A stretch of 24,318 nt of DNA, from assembly GCA_964540925.1 (NCBI GenBank), contig CAZIOR010000008.1:1-24318 (forward strand), given 5' to 3'. Under the pieces are notes generated by a model. It worked only from the letters and a program-made list of their open reading frames with translations. It made no database searches and was not told where the DNA came from. Origin of the DNA: CAZFRF01 sp964540925 (GTDB lineage: Bacteria > Patescibacteriota > Microgenomatia > Levybacterales > UBA12049). The position numbers and the translations under genes were made by a program. This document shows positions 7,480-14,234 of the stretch, piece after piece (position 1 is the stretch's first letter; the number at the start of each line of letters is the position of its first letter).

Positions 7480-8049
7480 TTAATTAGCAGAGGTCGTAGC
7501 TGATGGGTTAGAGGATTGATAAACAAAATTTCTAACTAAGGACTGATTCTTCTGAGCAACAGTACTTTGAACTCTTAATTCAAACTTGATGTTCCCATTT
7601 GGAAGATTATAAATACAAGGATTATTTGTATTGTAATCAGACCAAGCTCCATTATTTACTTTATACGACCAAACTACAGAACAATAATTAGAATCATCGT
7701 AGCTTATATTTATACAAACTGGGTTGTCAGTGACTGTTTGATTTTCTGTTGGAGAAGTAATTTCAATTGGGCCAATTTCTTTTTTGCATTGTGAGTTTGT
7801 TGGATTTGCAACAGGTGTTGATGTTGGATTATTTTGGGGGACTATGATTACTTTTTCTGTTTGCGTTGGAGTTGGAGTAATGTTACTGTTTTGTTTTGGT
7901 TTTAAATTGCTGTAGTTTAAAATGATAACAGAAAGTAGAACCGGGATAGATAAAAGTGCAGTGATAAAATCTAAATGGTTTTTCTTAAAAACTTTTTTAA
8001 AATTTTCCCAGAATTTTTTAACTTTTCTTTTGGCAGCAATATGTTTCAT
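7480..8049 (-). CDS. Membrane-anchored extracytoplasmic protein with four cysteines
   Basis: A 189-aa protein. A strongly basic N-terminus (about res. 1-24) is followed by one membrane segment (about 28-45), a Pro/Thr/Asn linker containing TPTPTQTE, and a C-terminal domain of ~95 residues starting near IGPIEITSPTENQTVTDNPV, with Ig/FnIII-like strand spacing. It holds four cysteines (around QCKK, VCIN, YCSV and PCIY), which could form two disulphides outside the membrane. No enzyme motif is seen. The ATG is 7 nt after the encoded CCA end of tRNA-Leu on the same strand, so the gene has almost no room for its own promoter and is probably co-transcribed with the tRNA. Function unknown. Confidence 0.78.
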   Translation of the reverse strand: MKHIAAKRKVKKFWENFKKVFKKNHLDFITALLSIPVLLSVIILNYSNLKPKQNSNITPTPTQTEKVIIVPQNNPTSTPVANPTNSQCKKEIGPIEITSPTENQTVTDNPVCINISYDDSNYCSVVWSYKVNNGAWSDYNTNNPCIYNLPNGNIKFELRVQSTVAQKNQSLVRNFVYQSSNPSATTSAN

Positions 8050-8056
8050 TTTATAA

Positions 8057-8142
8057 TGGTGGGCGAAGAGGGAGTCGAACCCTCACAGCCTTGCGACTAG
8101 TAGTTTTTGAGACTACCGCGTATGCCATTCCGCCACTCGCCC
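8057..8142 (-). tRNA. tRNA-Leu (anticodon CAA)
   Basis: On the minus strand: acceptor GGGCGAG pairs with TTCGCCC; D-stem GCG/CGC; anticodon stem GTAGT/ACTAC with loop CTCAAAA (anticodon CAA, reads UUG); a class II variable arm with stem AGTC/GGCT closed by a GCAA tetraloop; T-stem GAGGG/CCCTC with loop TTCGACT. A discriminator A and an encoded CCA follow (8060-8057). The long variable arm plus the anticodon make it leucine. The mature 5' end is 8142. Confidence 0.96.
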
Positions 8143-8145
8143 TTG

Positions 8146-8174
8146 TTGAGTTTTTGCCTCTATTATTATATACT
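8146..8174 (+). promoter_or_regulatory. Promoter of the nif3-efp operon, leaderless
   Basis: TTGAGT (8146-8151), 17-nt spacer, TATACT (8169-8174), then 7 nt to ATG 8182. The expected transcription start coincides with the ATG. Its -10 box overlaps the -10 box of the divergent tRNA promoter by two bases. Confidence 0.7.
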
Positions 8175-8193
8175 TTCAGCTATGACACTTCAA
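8165..8193 (-). promoter_or_regulatory. Promoter of tRNA-Leu
   Basis: On the minus strand TTGAAG (8188-8193) and TATAAT (8165-8170) are 17 nt apart. Transcription would start near 8158, about 16 nt before the tRNA 5' end. The -35 box lies inside the first codons of the divergent Nif3-like gene. Confidence 0.65.
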
Positions 8194-9135
8194 CAAATTT
8201 ACGATTTAGCTATTAACATGGGCATAAAGGCAGACCCGAGGGGAGAGGCTCAGGTTAGAAAGAATTTAGATAAGGCTAAAAAAGACTACGAAAAATTATC
8301 TACAGACAAGAAAAAATATTTCGATAAAGAATCCCTAACAAATCCATATTCTGATACAAGAATCCACTTTGGAGATCCTAAAACAACGGTTAAAAAAATA
8401 TTAGTTGGAGTAGATACAGATGCTGCTGAAATTTTACTTGCAGACAGACTAAATCAAAAAGGCGCAAAAATTGATTTAGTAATTGGTCATCATCCAGTTG
8501 GAATTTCTCTTGCAGCATTACATGATGTAATGGATTTACAAGTTGATGCTTATGCTCAGATTGGAGTACCAGTTAATGTTGTTGATGCATTAATGAAAGG
8601 GAGAATGGATCAGATTAAAAGAAGAATTCATCCAAATAACCACAATCAAATTACCGATGCAGCAAGGCTTTTAAATATGCCACTTATGAACCTACATACA
8701 ACTTGGGACAATATGGGAGATGAATTTATGAAAGCTTATTTAGCTAAAAAAGAATTTGATACAGTTGAGGAAATAGTTGAGTATTTAATGGAACTTCCTG
8801 AGTATCAAGAAGCAGCTAAAGGAAAAAATGCACCTGAAATTGTTGCAGGAGGACCTAAATCTAGAGCTGGTAAGGTTGCAGTATTTTTTACTGGAGGTAC
8901 AAATCCTTCTAAAGAAGTGTATGCAGAGCTAGCTAAAGCGGGAGTTGGAACCTTAGTTGATATGCATATTCCAGAAGATGCATTAGATGAGCTTAAGAAA
9001 TTGCATGTGAACGTAATTAATGCAGGACATATGGCCTCTGATTCAATCGGTGCAAATTTATTTTTAGATAAACTAGAGAAACAAGGTATAGAAGTATTAG
9101 TTGGAGGAGGACTAATCAGAGTAAAAAGAAAATAA
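8182..9135 (+). CDS. Nif3-like (DUF34/YbgI family) protein
   Basis: Start chosen at ATG 8182, not the upstream ATG at 8107, which lies inside the tRNA gene; the leaderless promoter points to 8182. This gives 317 aa. The Nif3 family is a widespread metal-binding cytosolic family of uncertain function, often mis-named GTP cyclohydrolase. Visible signatures are the strand-loop VDTDAAEILLADRL, the metal-site motif DLVIGHHPVG, the mid-protein NLHTTWDNMGDEF, and near the C-terminus the second metal region INAGHMASDSIGAN. It is followed by efp after a single base (TAATATG junction), so it opens a five-gene operon. Confidence 0.88.
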   Translation: MTLQQIYDLAINMGIKADPRGEAQVRKNLDKAKKDYEKLSTDKKKYFDKESLTNPYSDTRIHFGDPKTTVKKILVGVDTDAAEILLADRLNQKGAKIDLVIGHHPVGISLAALHDVMDLQVDAYAQIGVPVNVVDALMKGRMDQIKRRIHPNNHNQITDAARLLNMPLMNLHTTWDNMGDEFMKAYLAKKEFDTVEEIVEYLMELPEYQEAAKGKNAPEIVAGGPKSRAGKVAVFFTGGTNPSKEVYAELAKAGVGTLVDMHIPEDALDELKKLHVNVINAGHMASDSIGANLFLDKLEKQGIEVLVGGGLIRVKRK

Positions 9136-9136
9136 T

Positions 9137-9697
9137 ATGACTTCAGTTACAGAGCTTAGAGCAGGTACAATTTTTGAAGAAAACGGTAATCTTTTGCAAG
9201 TTTTAGCTTATGAGCACATCAAAATGGGTAGGGGAAGTGCAAATATTAAAGTTAAAGTTAAAAATGTAAGAACTGGTTCTACTACAGAAAAAAGCTTTAT
9301 TAATGGCGCAAGAGTAAATGTAGTTCAAGTTTTCAAAAGAGATTTACAATATTTATATAAAGATGCTGAAAATGCTTATTTTATGAACCCAATTGATTTT
9401 GAACAAGTTGCAATCCCACTTAAGATCATTGGGTCAGATACAGCTTATCTTAAAGAAGGCGAATCAGTTAACGTTAGTTTTTTAGGAGATGAGGCATTAT
9501 CTTTAAATCTTCCTCCAAAAATGGTTTTCACAGTTATCGAAACCCCACCTGGAGTTAAGGGAAATAGTGCTACAAACGTTTTCAAAGATGCTACACTAGA
9601 AAATGGCATAACTGTTAAAGTTCCGCCATTTATTAAAGTAGGGGAAAAGGTAAAAGTAGATACCCGAACCGGAACGTACACAGAAAAAGCCGCATAA
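9137..9697 (+). CDS. efp: Translation elongation factor P
   Basis: A 186-aa, three-domain EF-P, full length. It binds ribosomes stalled on polyproline and helps peptide-bond formation. The N-terminal KOW-like domain reads TELRAGTIFEENGNLLQVLA. The tip loop is KMGRGSANIKVKVKN, so the residue normally modified is Arg32, not Lys. Domain 2 includes YMNPIDFEQV-like sequence (YFMNPIDFEQVAIP), and domain 3 has ETPPGVKGNSATNVFKDATL and the final VDTRTGTYTEKA. No modifying enzyme (EpmA/EpmB/EarP) is in this window. The window has polyproline-containing proteins (for example the Pro-rich gene after dnaB). It is the second gene of the operon, joined by TAATATG on both sides. Confidence 0.97.
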   Translation: MTSVTELRAGTIFEENGNLLQVLAYEHIKMGRGSANIKVKVKNVRTGSTTEKSFINGARVNVVQVFKRDLQYLYKDAENAYFMNPIDFEQVAIPLKIIGSDTAYLKEGESVNVSFLGDEALSLNLPPKMVFTVIETPPGVKGNSATNVFKDATLENGITVKVPPFIKVGEKVKVDTRTGTYTEKAA

Positions 9698-9698
9698 T

Positions 9699-10973
9699 AT
9701 GAGCGAAAATCTTATTCTGAAAACCCTCAAAATAAGGCCATTTTTGTATTTAATAATTTCTGAATTTTTCTCCCAGTTTTCAATGAACCTCTTTAATTTT
9801 GTTCTACTAATTATTGTTTTCTCAATCGCTAAATCTAACACAGCTGTTTCTGGAGTAGTTTTGGCCTTCACACTACCTGCAATATTTTTTGGAGTACTTG
9901 CAGGAGTTTTTGTAGATAGATGGAACAAAAAAAACGTATTATTTTTAACTAACATTTTAAGAGCGCTTTTAGTTATTGTTTTGGCAATATATCATGGGGA
10001 TTTAATATTAATTTATCTAATTACTTTTGGCGTTTCTTTAGTTACTCAGTTTTTTATTCCTGCTGAAACTCCAATTATCCCAGTTTTAGTTGAGAAAAAA
10101 TTACTATTATCAGCTAATGCACTTTTTGGTATGGCAATGTATTCTTCGATCTTTTTTGCCTATGCGCTTTCAGGCGCACTGTTATTTTTAGTTGGTAAGA
10201 ATAATATGTTTATTTTACTTGCGATTCTTTTTTTAATAGCGGCTTTTTTTGCATCAATAATTAAGATTAAGAAAAAATATGCTCAAAGTCTAGAGAGTAG
10301 GGATGTGAGCGTTACTATTTCTCAAGACATTAAAGAAATATTTGGAATTATTTCTAAAACAAAAAATTTATATCACGCGCTTTTTTCTTTAACACTTGCA
10401 CAACTTCTAATTTATGTACTTGCTGTAATTGGACCAGGTTATGCACAAACTGTTTTAAAAATTAAAGTAGAAAATTTTCCTTTGTTTTTTATAACACCAG
10501 CTATCATTGGTATGGCAATTGCAACTGCAATTTTAGGTAGTCTTTCACACAAATCCAGTAAAGCAATTTTAACCCAAATTGGTTTAGTGCTATTGGGAGT
10601 TTCAATCTTACTTATGCCATATGGAAATAAAGTAGAATCGAGAGAATTTGTTCAACTTATTAATTTTTATTTACCTCATTTTTTAAGAATTAATGTATTA
10701 CATATTATGACGGTTTTGGCTTTTGTAATTGGTTTTGCAACTGCTTTTGTTTTTGTTCCAGCTAACACTATCTTGCAAGAGGAGAGTAGTGACGAGGCAA
10801 GGGGAAAAATTTATGGATTCTTAAATACTTTTGTCGGACTTGTATCTTTTATTCCAGTTTTGATGGTTGGAAGTTTAGCAGATATAATTGGAGTAAAGGC
10901 GGTAATAACAATAATTGGAATTATTGTTTTAGTAATTGCTGGAGTAAGAATATTTATTACCGATAAAAAATAA
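9699..10973 (+). CDS. MFS transporter
   Basis: A 424-aa membrane protein with about 11-12 hydrophobic segments. The loop between segments 2 and 3 carries a motif-A-like GVFVDRWNKKNVL (res. 69-81), typical of MFS exporters. A related sequence, VPANTILQEESSDEARGKIY, occurs in the second half, as in EntS/macrolide-efflux-type (MFS_3) proteins. Substrate unknown. It starts one base after efp and ends one base before the Lgt-like gene, both at TAATATG junctions, so translation is probably coupled. Confidence 0.92.
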   Translation: MSENLILKTLKIRPFLYLIISEFFSQFSMNLFNFVLLIIVFSIAKSNTAVSGVVLAFTLPAIFFGVLAGVFVDRWNKKNVLFLTNILRALLVIVLAIYHGDLILIYLITFGVSLVTQFFIPAETPIIPVLVEKKLLLSANALFGMAMYSSIFFAYALSGALLFLVGKNNMFILLAILFLIAAFFASIIKIKKKYAQSLESRDVSVTISQDIKEIFGIISKTKNLYHALFSLTLAQLLIYVLAVIGPGYAQTVLKIKVENFPLFFITPAIIGMAIATAILGSLSHKSSKAILTQIGLVLLGVSILLMPYGNKVESREFVQLINFYLPHFLRINVLHIMTVLAFVIGFATAFVFVPANTILQEESSDEARGKIYGFLNTFVGLVSFIPVLMVGSLADIIGVKAVITIIGIIVLVIAGVRIFITDKK

Positions 10974-10974
10974 T

Positions 10975-11655
10975 ATGTTAGTAATTTTAATAATTTCATT
11001 TTTAATCTTTTTATATAATTTATATTATTTTTCTAAAGAAGATTTTTTAATAGTTAGAAAAGGAATTAGTTTAGAAAAAATTTTTAATACCGCTTTTATT
11101 ACTGCAGCTGTTGCACTTTTCTTTGCTAGGTTTTTCCATGTTTTGTTTAACCCAAAACCAGCATTCCTAAATATTGTTGGTTTTATAGATTTTCCTTATT
11201 TACCAGGACTGTCTATCTTAGGGGGAATGGTTGCTAGTCTTATTTTCCTAACTATTTATTGTAGACATAAAAAATATCCTGTGGGTAAATTTTTAGATTT
11301 ATTTACTCTTTCATTTATTGGGGTAATGCCACTTGGATTTTTAATGAATTTTGTTTTATCTCTTGCAAAGACAGATTATATTTTCAACCTTTTATTTATT
11401 GCAATTATTTTTCTTTCCTTAGTATTTATAAAAATAGTTTATAAATTATCAGAAAAAGGGGAGATAAAAGATGGAAGCTTTTCGTTAATATTTTTAGCAA
11501 TTTTTTCTTTAATATATTTTCTTATTACGCTATTTGTTGATATTAAAAACTTCTCTTTTAATACTGAGAATATAACTTTGTTTTTTACAATTTTTGCCTC
11601 ACTAATTCTTCTCGTTAATCACGAAATAATGAATAAGATTTTGGATAAAAAATGA
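10975..11655 (+). CDS. Degenerate prolipoprotein diacylglyceryl transferase (Lgt)-like membrane protein
   Basis: A 226-aa membrane protein with about six to seven segments. Residues 45-128 line up with Lgt in order: FFARFFHVLF matches the GGRIGYVLF region, FPYLPGLSILGGMVAS the DGGMSFHGGL loop, and PLGFLMNFVL the GRLGNFIN motif. However the loop His (H103 in E. coli) is Leu82 here, the Arg of GRxGNF (R143) is Phe122 and the following Asn-Gly-Glu is missing; only the Asn survives. The normal Lgt tail is not recognisable. These are residues reported as essential, so it is probably not a working Lgt as known. It overlaps the next gene by 4 nt (ATGA). Confidence 0.72.
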   Translation: MLVILIISFLIFLYNLYYFSKEDFLIVRKGISLEKIFNTAFITAAVALFFARFFHVLFNPKPAFLNIVGFIDFPYLPGLSILGGMVASLIFLTIYCRHKKYPVGKFLDLFTLSFIGVMPLGFLMNFVLSLAKTDYIFNLLFIAIIFLSLVFIKIVYKLSEKGEIKDGSFSLIFLAIFSLIYFLITLFVDIKNFSFNTENITLFFTIFASLILLVNHEIMNKILDKK

Positions 11656-12362
11656 ACAGTATAAAAATTATTTATGAAGACGAAAACCTCGTTGTTTTAG
11701 ATAAACCAGCTGGAATAACAGTTAATACCTCTGACACAACTAAAGATGAAAAAACTGTTCAAGATTTTGTTGCTCAAATTAATCCTCTTAAAGATAGCGA
11801 AGATAAGCTTTCCGATTTTTATTTACGAAATGGGATAGTTCATAGAATTGATAAGGAAACTTCTGGAATATTATTAGTTGCTAAAAATAAAGAAGCTTTT
11901 GAGAATTTACAACTTCAATTTAAAGAGAGAAGAGTTCATAAAACATACATCGCCTTAGTTCATGGTAAAGTTGTGTCTGATACTGGGGAAATCATTGTTC
12001 CGGTCGGTAGGCTTCCTTGGAATAGAAAAAGATTTGGAGTTTTAGCAGGTGGAAAAGATGCAATAACGAGTTATAAAGTAATTGAAAGATTTGAAAAACC
12101 CTTTACGCTTTTAGAGCTAAACCCCAAAACAGGTCGAACGCATCAAATCAGAGTTCACCTAAAATATTTTAATCACCCTATTTTTGCAGACTATTTATAT
12201 GCTGGTCGAAAAACATCAAGAGATGATAGAAAAATTTTAGAGAGAGTTTTTTTACATGCTCATAAAATTTCCTTTGAAAATCCAAAGAGTGGGGAAGTAA
12301 TGAGCTTTGAGAGTCCTCTTCCTTTTGAATTAGAGCAAACATTAAGCTACGTCAGACATTGA
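11652..12362 (+). CDS. RluA-family pseudouridine synthase
   Basis: A 236-aa enzyme that isomerises uridine to pseudouridine in rRNA or tRNA. The catalytic motif is GIVHRIDKETSGILLVAKN (res. 61-79), with the nucleophile Asp67. Other RluA signatures are VLDKPAGI (15-22), FKERRVHKTYIALVHG and LNPKTGRTHQIRVHLKYFNH. The N-terminal S4 RNA-binding domain found in RluC/RluD is absent, so it resembles the short RluA type. The target site is not predictable. It overlaps the Lgt-like gene by 4 nt (ATGA) and is the last gene of the operon begun at 8182. The stop is TGA. Confidence 0.95.
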   Translation: MNSIKIIYEDENLVVLDKPAGITVNTSDTTKDEKTVQDFVAQINPLKDSEDKLSDFYLRNGIVHRIDKETSGILLVAKNKEAFENLQLQFKERRVHKTYIALVHGKVVSDTGEIIVPVGRLPWNRKRFGVLAGGKDAITSYKVIERFEKPFTLLELNPKTGRTHQIRVHLKYFNHPIFADYLYAGRKTSRDDRKILERVFLHAHKISFENPKSGEVMSFESPLPFELEQTLSYVRH

Positions 12363-12395
12363 CATTAAATTGAAAAATTGAGATCCTATATTAAC

Positions 12396-12404
12396 AGGAG
12401 GTGA
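12396..12404 (+). promoter_or_regulatory. Strong Shine-Dalgarno for the 44-aa protein
   Basis: AGGAGGTGA, complementary to the 16S rRNA tail, ends 7 nt before ATG 12412. It is the strongest ribosome-binding site in the window, in contrast to the leaderless starts around it. A TTGACA at 12359-12364 and TATATT at 12387-12392 lie upstream but 22 nt apart, too far for an ordinary promoter. Confidence 0.85.
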
Positions 12405-12411
12405 AAAATCT

Positions 12412-12546
12412 ATGGGCAGTTTCGGCGGTTTTTATAAAGGAGAAAAAAAGAAAGCTAAAAAAGATGGTAAAGCAAAAATGGGGGGCTCAAATGCTCCGGT
12501 TTTTGTAATGCCAGAACTTATCTCCAAAAAGAAAAAAGACTATTGA
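12412..12546 (+). CDS. 44-aa basic small protein
   Basis: ATG 12412 to TGA 12546. The protein begins MGSFGGFYKGEKKKAKKDGK and ends with a Lys cluster and DY. It is very basic (about a third Lys), with a Gly/aromatic N-terminus and a short hydrophobic central stretch (APVFVMPELI). The perfect Shine-Dalgarno at 12396-12404, the 4-nt gap to the next gene and the clean frame support it as a real gene. No signal peptide or membrane segment. The charge suggests contact with nucleic acid or the ribosome; this is only inference. Confidence 0.75.
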   Translation: MGSFGGFYKGEKKKAKKDGKAKMGGSNAPVFVMPELISKKKKDY

Positions 12547-12550
12547 TTTA

Positions 12551-13342
12551 ATGAACCACAAAAAAGCAGTGTCAAATAATTTAAGACTGGCAGTTATTTT
12601 TATTACTGTTGTAGTTTTTTTTATTTTGTTTTCTGTAGTTCTTAAAGTTGCATTTTTAGTTAAAGAAAGTAAGTTCGATGGGAGTAATAAGTTTAACGTA
12701 CAAATCATTGATCCTCAAAAAACAGAAATAATTTCCTTTTCTCCAAAAGAAAATTCCATTTCAATTTTAAAAATAAACAGAAGAATCAACGGTGACTTAA
12801 CGCGAAACTTAGAAGTGCCAATTGATGGAATTGTTGTTTATGATAAAAATTTTAATGATGCAAAAATTACGTCCTCACTTTTATCTGGTTTAGTTTTAGG
12901 AAATAAAATTTATAAAATGACAAATTTTGATTTACTGCGTTTAACACTTTTTTCAAGAAAAGTTCAGAAAAGTTCAACTTATATTAAAAATTTTGTTGAA
13001 GATTATTCACCGAGTCAAAAATTTAATATTTTATATTTAACTTTCAAAGACCCGTTAATTTTTACTGAAAATCAAAGTATAGAGATAATTAATGCAACAG
13101 ATGAGTTCGGTTTGGGAAATAAGTTGGCAACATTTATTTCCGCCATTGGAGGTAATGTCATATTTGTAAAAGGAGATAAAAATCAAGATAAATCTAAAAT
13201 ACTTTTTAATGATAAAGAAACATACACCGTAAAAAGACTTAAGTCTGTAATTAATTTTCCTGCAGTAAAAACTGAGGAAAGAGGAGTGGCAGATGTTATA
13301 ATTATAATTGGAAAAGATTCATTAAAGAATTTAAATTTTTAA
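12551..13342 (+). CDS. Membrane-anchored protein with LytR_C-like domain
   Basis: A 263-aa protein. A basic N-terminus leads to one membrane segment (about res. 12-36). A middle region has ISFSPKENSISILKINRR (61-78), which recalls the VDPKTKKVSILSIPRD strand of LytR-CpsA-Psr proteins but lacks their catalytic arginines and aspartates. The C-terminal part (about 176-260), with SIEIINATDEFGLGNKLATF and IGGNVIFV, matches the LytR_C fold, and DVIIIIGKDS closes it. It is probably a cell-envelope protein related to wall polymer assembly, with the enzyme part lost or altered. It sits between two very small genes, with spacers of 4 nt and 1 nt (TAATATG). Confidence 0.75.
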   Translation: MNHKKAVSNNLRLAVIFITVVVFFILFSVVLKVAFLVKESKFDGSNKFNVQIIDPQKTEIISFSPKENSISILKINRRINGDLTRNLEVPIDGIVVYDKNFNDAKITSSLLSGLVLGNKIYKMTNFDLLRLTLFSRKVQKSSTYIKNFVEDYSPSQKFNILYLTFKDPLIFTENQSIEIINATDEFGLGNKLATFISAIGGNVIFVKGDKNQDKSKILFNDKETYTVKRLKSVINFPAVKTEERGVADVIIIIGKDSLKNLNF

Positions 13343-13343
13343 T

Positions 13344-13490
13344 ATGTTTTTTATTGTAGTAGCTATTATATTTTTATTATCATTTGTACTTGCGCTGAGG
13401 TCGCTTAAAAGTTTAAATGACAAGCCAAAAATGGGGCATGTAAAAAAGAGTTTAGATAAACATAGAGTTATTTATCAGTCTTCGGAGTAG
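13344..13490 (+). CDS. 48-aa single-pass membrane protein
   Basis: ATG 13344 to TAG 13490, beginning MFFIVVAIIFLLSFVLALRS, so one membrane segment covers about residues 2-18, followed by a basic cytosolic tail of 30 residues with two His and many Lys. It starts one base after the LytR_C gene through the same TAATATG junction seen in the efp operon, which supports its reality. Its last 16 nt overlap the end of the convergent TPR gene. Function unknown. Confidence 0.65.
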   Translation: MFFIVVAIIFLLSFVLALRSLKSLNDKPKMGHVKKSLDKHRVIYQSSE

Positions 13491-14155
13491 GATTCATCAT
13501 CATCTTCTTTTTCATTTAATTTTCTAGCTTCTTTGCTTACGGTTAAGGAAGATTCACTATTAGATAAGAAAGAAGGATTTTCTTTAAATCTTGAGCTTTT
13601 TTTAATTTCTTTAATAAAAATGCTGACCTTGTGTGTTGAAGCAGATTTTACAAAAGCATCGTAAGTGCATCCACCCTTCATAAATTTAATAAGTCTTTTG
13701 GCAATATCATCAGGTAAAACGCCTATATATTGAGTTCCATCTTCTACAAAGATTTTAAGTCTTTTAACAGTAAGGGTAAGTGATTTTCCAGTTCTCAAGC
13801 CCTCAATAATTTTAGGTTGAGCTGTATTTATAAGTTCAATAACTTTTGTTTTGCCAGGTTCTTCAAGAAAATTATTATTGATTCTGTATTCAGATGGGTC
13901 AGTTTCCTTAATGTTTTTTTCTTTAAGTTTTTTTAAGTTTCTTAGAGCAATTGAGTTTAAAGGATCAATGTCGACAACTTTTTGATAAGCTGATTTGGCT
14001 TCTTTTAATTTGCCAACAATAGTGTAGGCAAGTGCGAGTCTATTTAGCGCATCAATATCTTGAGGATTTTCTTTAACTAAGTCTTTATTTAAGCTAATTG
14101 CTTCTGTCCAATTTCCTTCTAATGCGGTTTGTATTGCTTGGTTTTTAAGTGTCAT
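13475..14155 (-). CDS. TPR protein with C-terminal beta-rich domain
   Basis: A 226-aa soluble protein. Residues 1-69 form two tetratricopeptide repeats (GNWTEAISLNKDLVKENPQD and GKLKEAKSAYQKVVDIDPLN), with a third partial helix pair to about 80. Residues ~110-190 form a separate domain with TVKRLKIFV, QYIGVLPDDIAKRLIKFM and HKVSIFIKEIKKS; its repeated basic strands suggest a small barrel, perhaps for RNA or protein binding. The tail is acidic (KEDDDESYSED). No enzyme motif. It is read from a promoter divergent to yebC and has no Shine-Dalgarno. Its 3' end overlaps the convergent 48-aa gene by 16 nt. TPR assignment is firm, the second domain is unnamed. Confidence 0.82.
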   Translation of the reverse strand: MTLKNQAIQTALEGNWTEAISLNKDLVKENPQDIDALNRLALAYTIVGKLKEAKSAYQKVVDIDPLNSIALRNLKKLKEKNIKETDPSEYRINNNFLEEPGKTKVIELINTAQPKIIEGLRTGKSLTLTVKRLKIFVEDGTQYIGVLPDDIAKRLIKFMKGGCTYDAFVKSASTHKVSIFIKEIKKSSRFKENPSFLSNSESSLTVSKEARKLNEKEDDDESYSED

Positions 14156-14177
14156 TTTTAAGTCCGTTTAATGAGAA

Positions 14178-14207
14178 ATTTTAACTTAAATTTATTGCAA
14201 AAGTCAA
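14178..14207 (-). promoter_or_regulatory. Promoter of the TPR gene
   Basis: On the minus strand TTGACT (14202-14207), 18-nt spacer and TAAAAT (14178-14183). ATG 14155 follows after 22 nt, so the leader is about 15 nt, longer than for most other genes in the window. No Shine-Dalgarno is in that leader. Confidence 0.55.
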
Positions 14208-14224
14208 TAGAGAAAAGGTATAAT
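14195..14224 (+). promoter_or_regulatory. Promoter of yebC, short leader
   Basis: TTGCAA (14195-14200), 18-nt spacer and a consensus TATAAT (14219-14224). ATG 14235 is 10 nt later, giving a leader of about 3-4 nt. The start codon is fixed by the conserved YebC N-terminus, so the short leader is well supported. The spacer overlaps the -35 box of the divergent TPR promoter. Confidence 0.75.
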
Positions 14225-14234
14225 ATGTAGGTTT

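Noticed and set aside
8107..8181. Upstream start for the Nif3-like protein
   Set aside because: The extra 25 codons lie in the antisense of tRNA-Leu and the promoter is downstream of that ATG.
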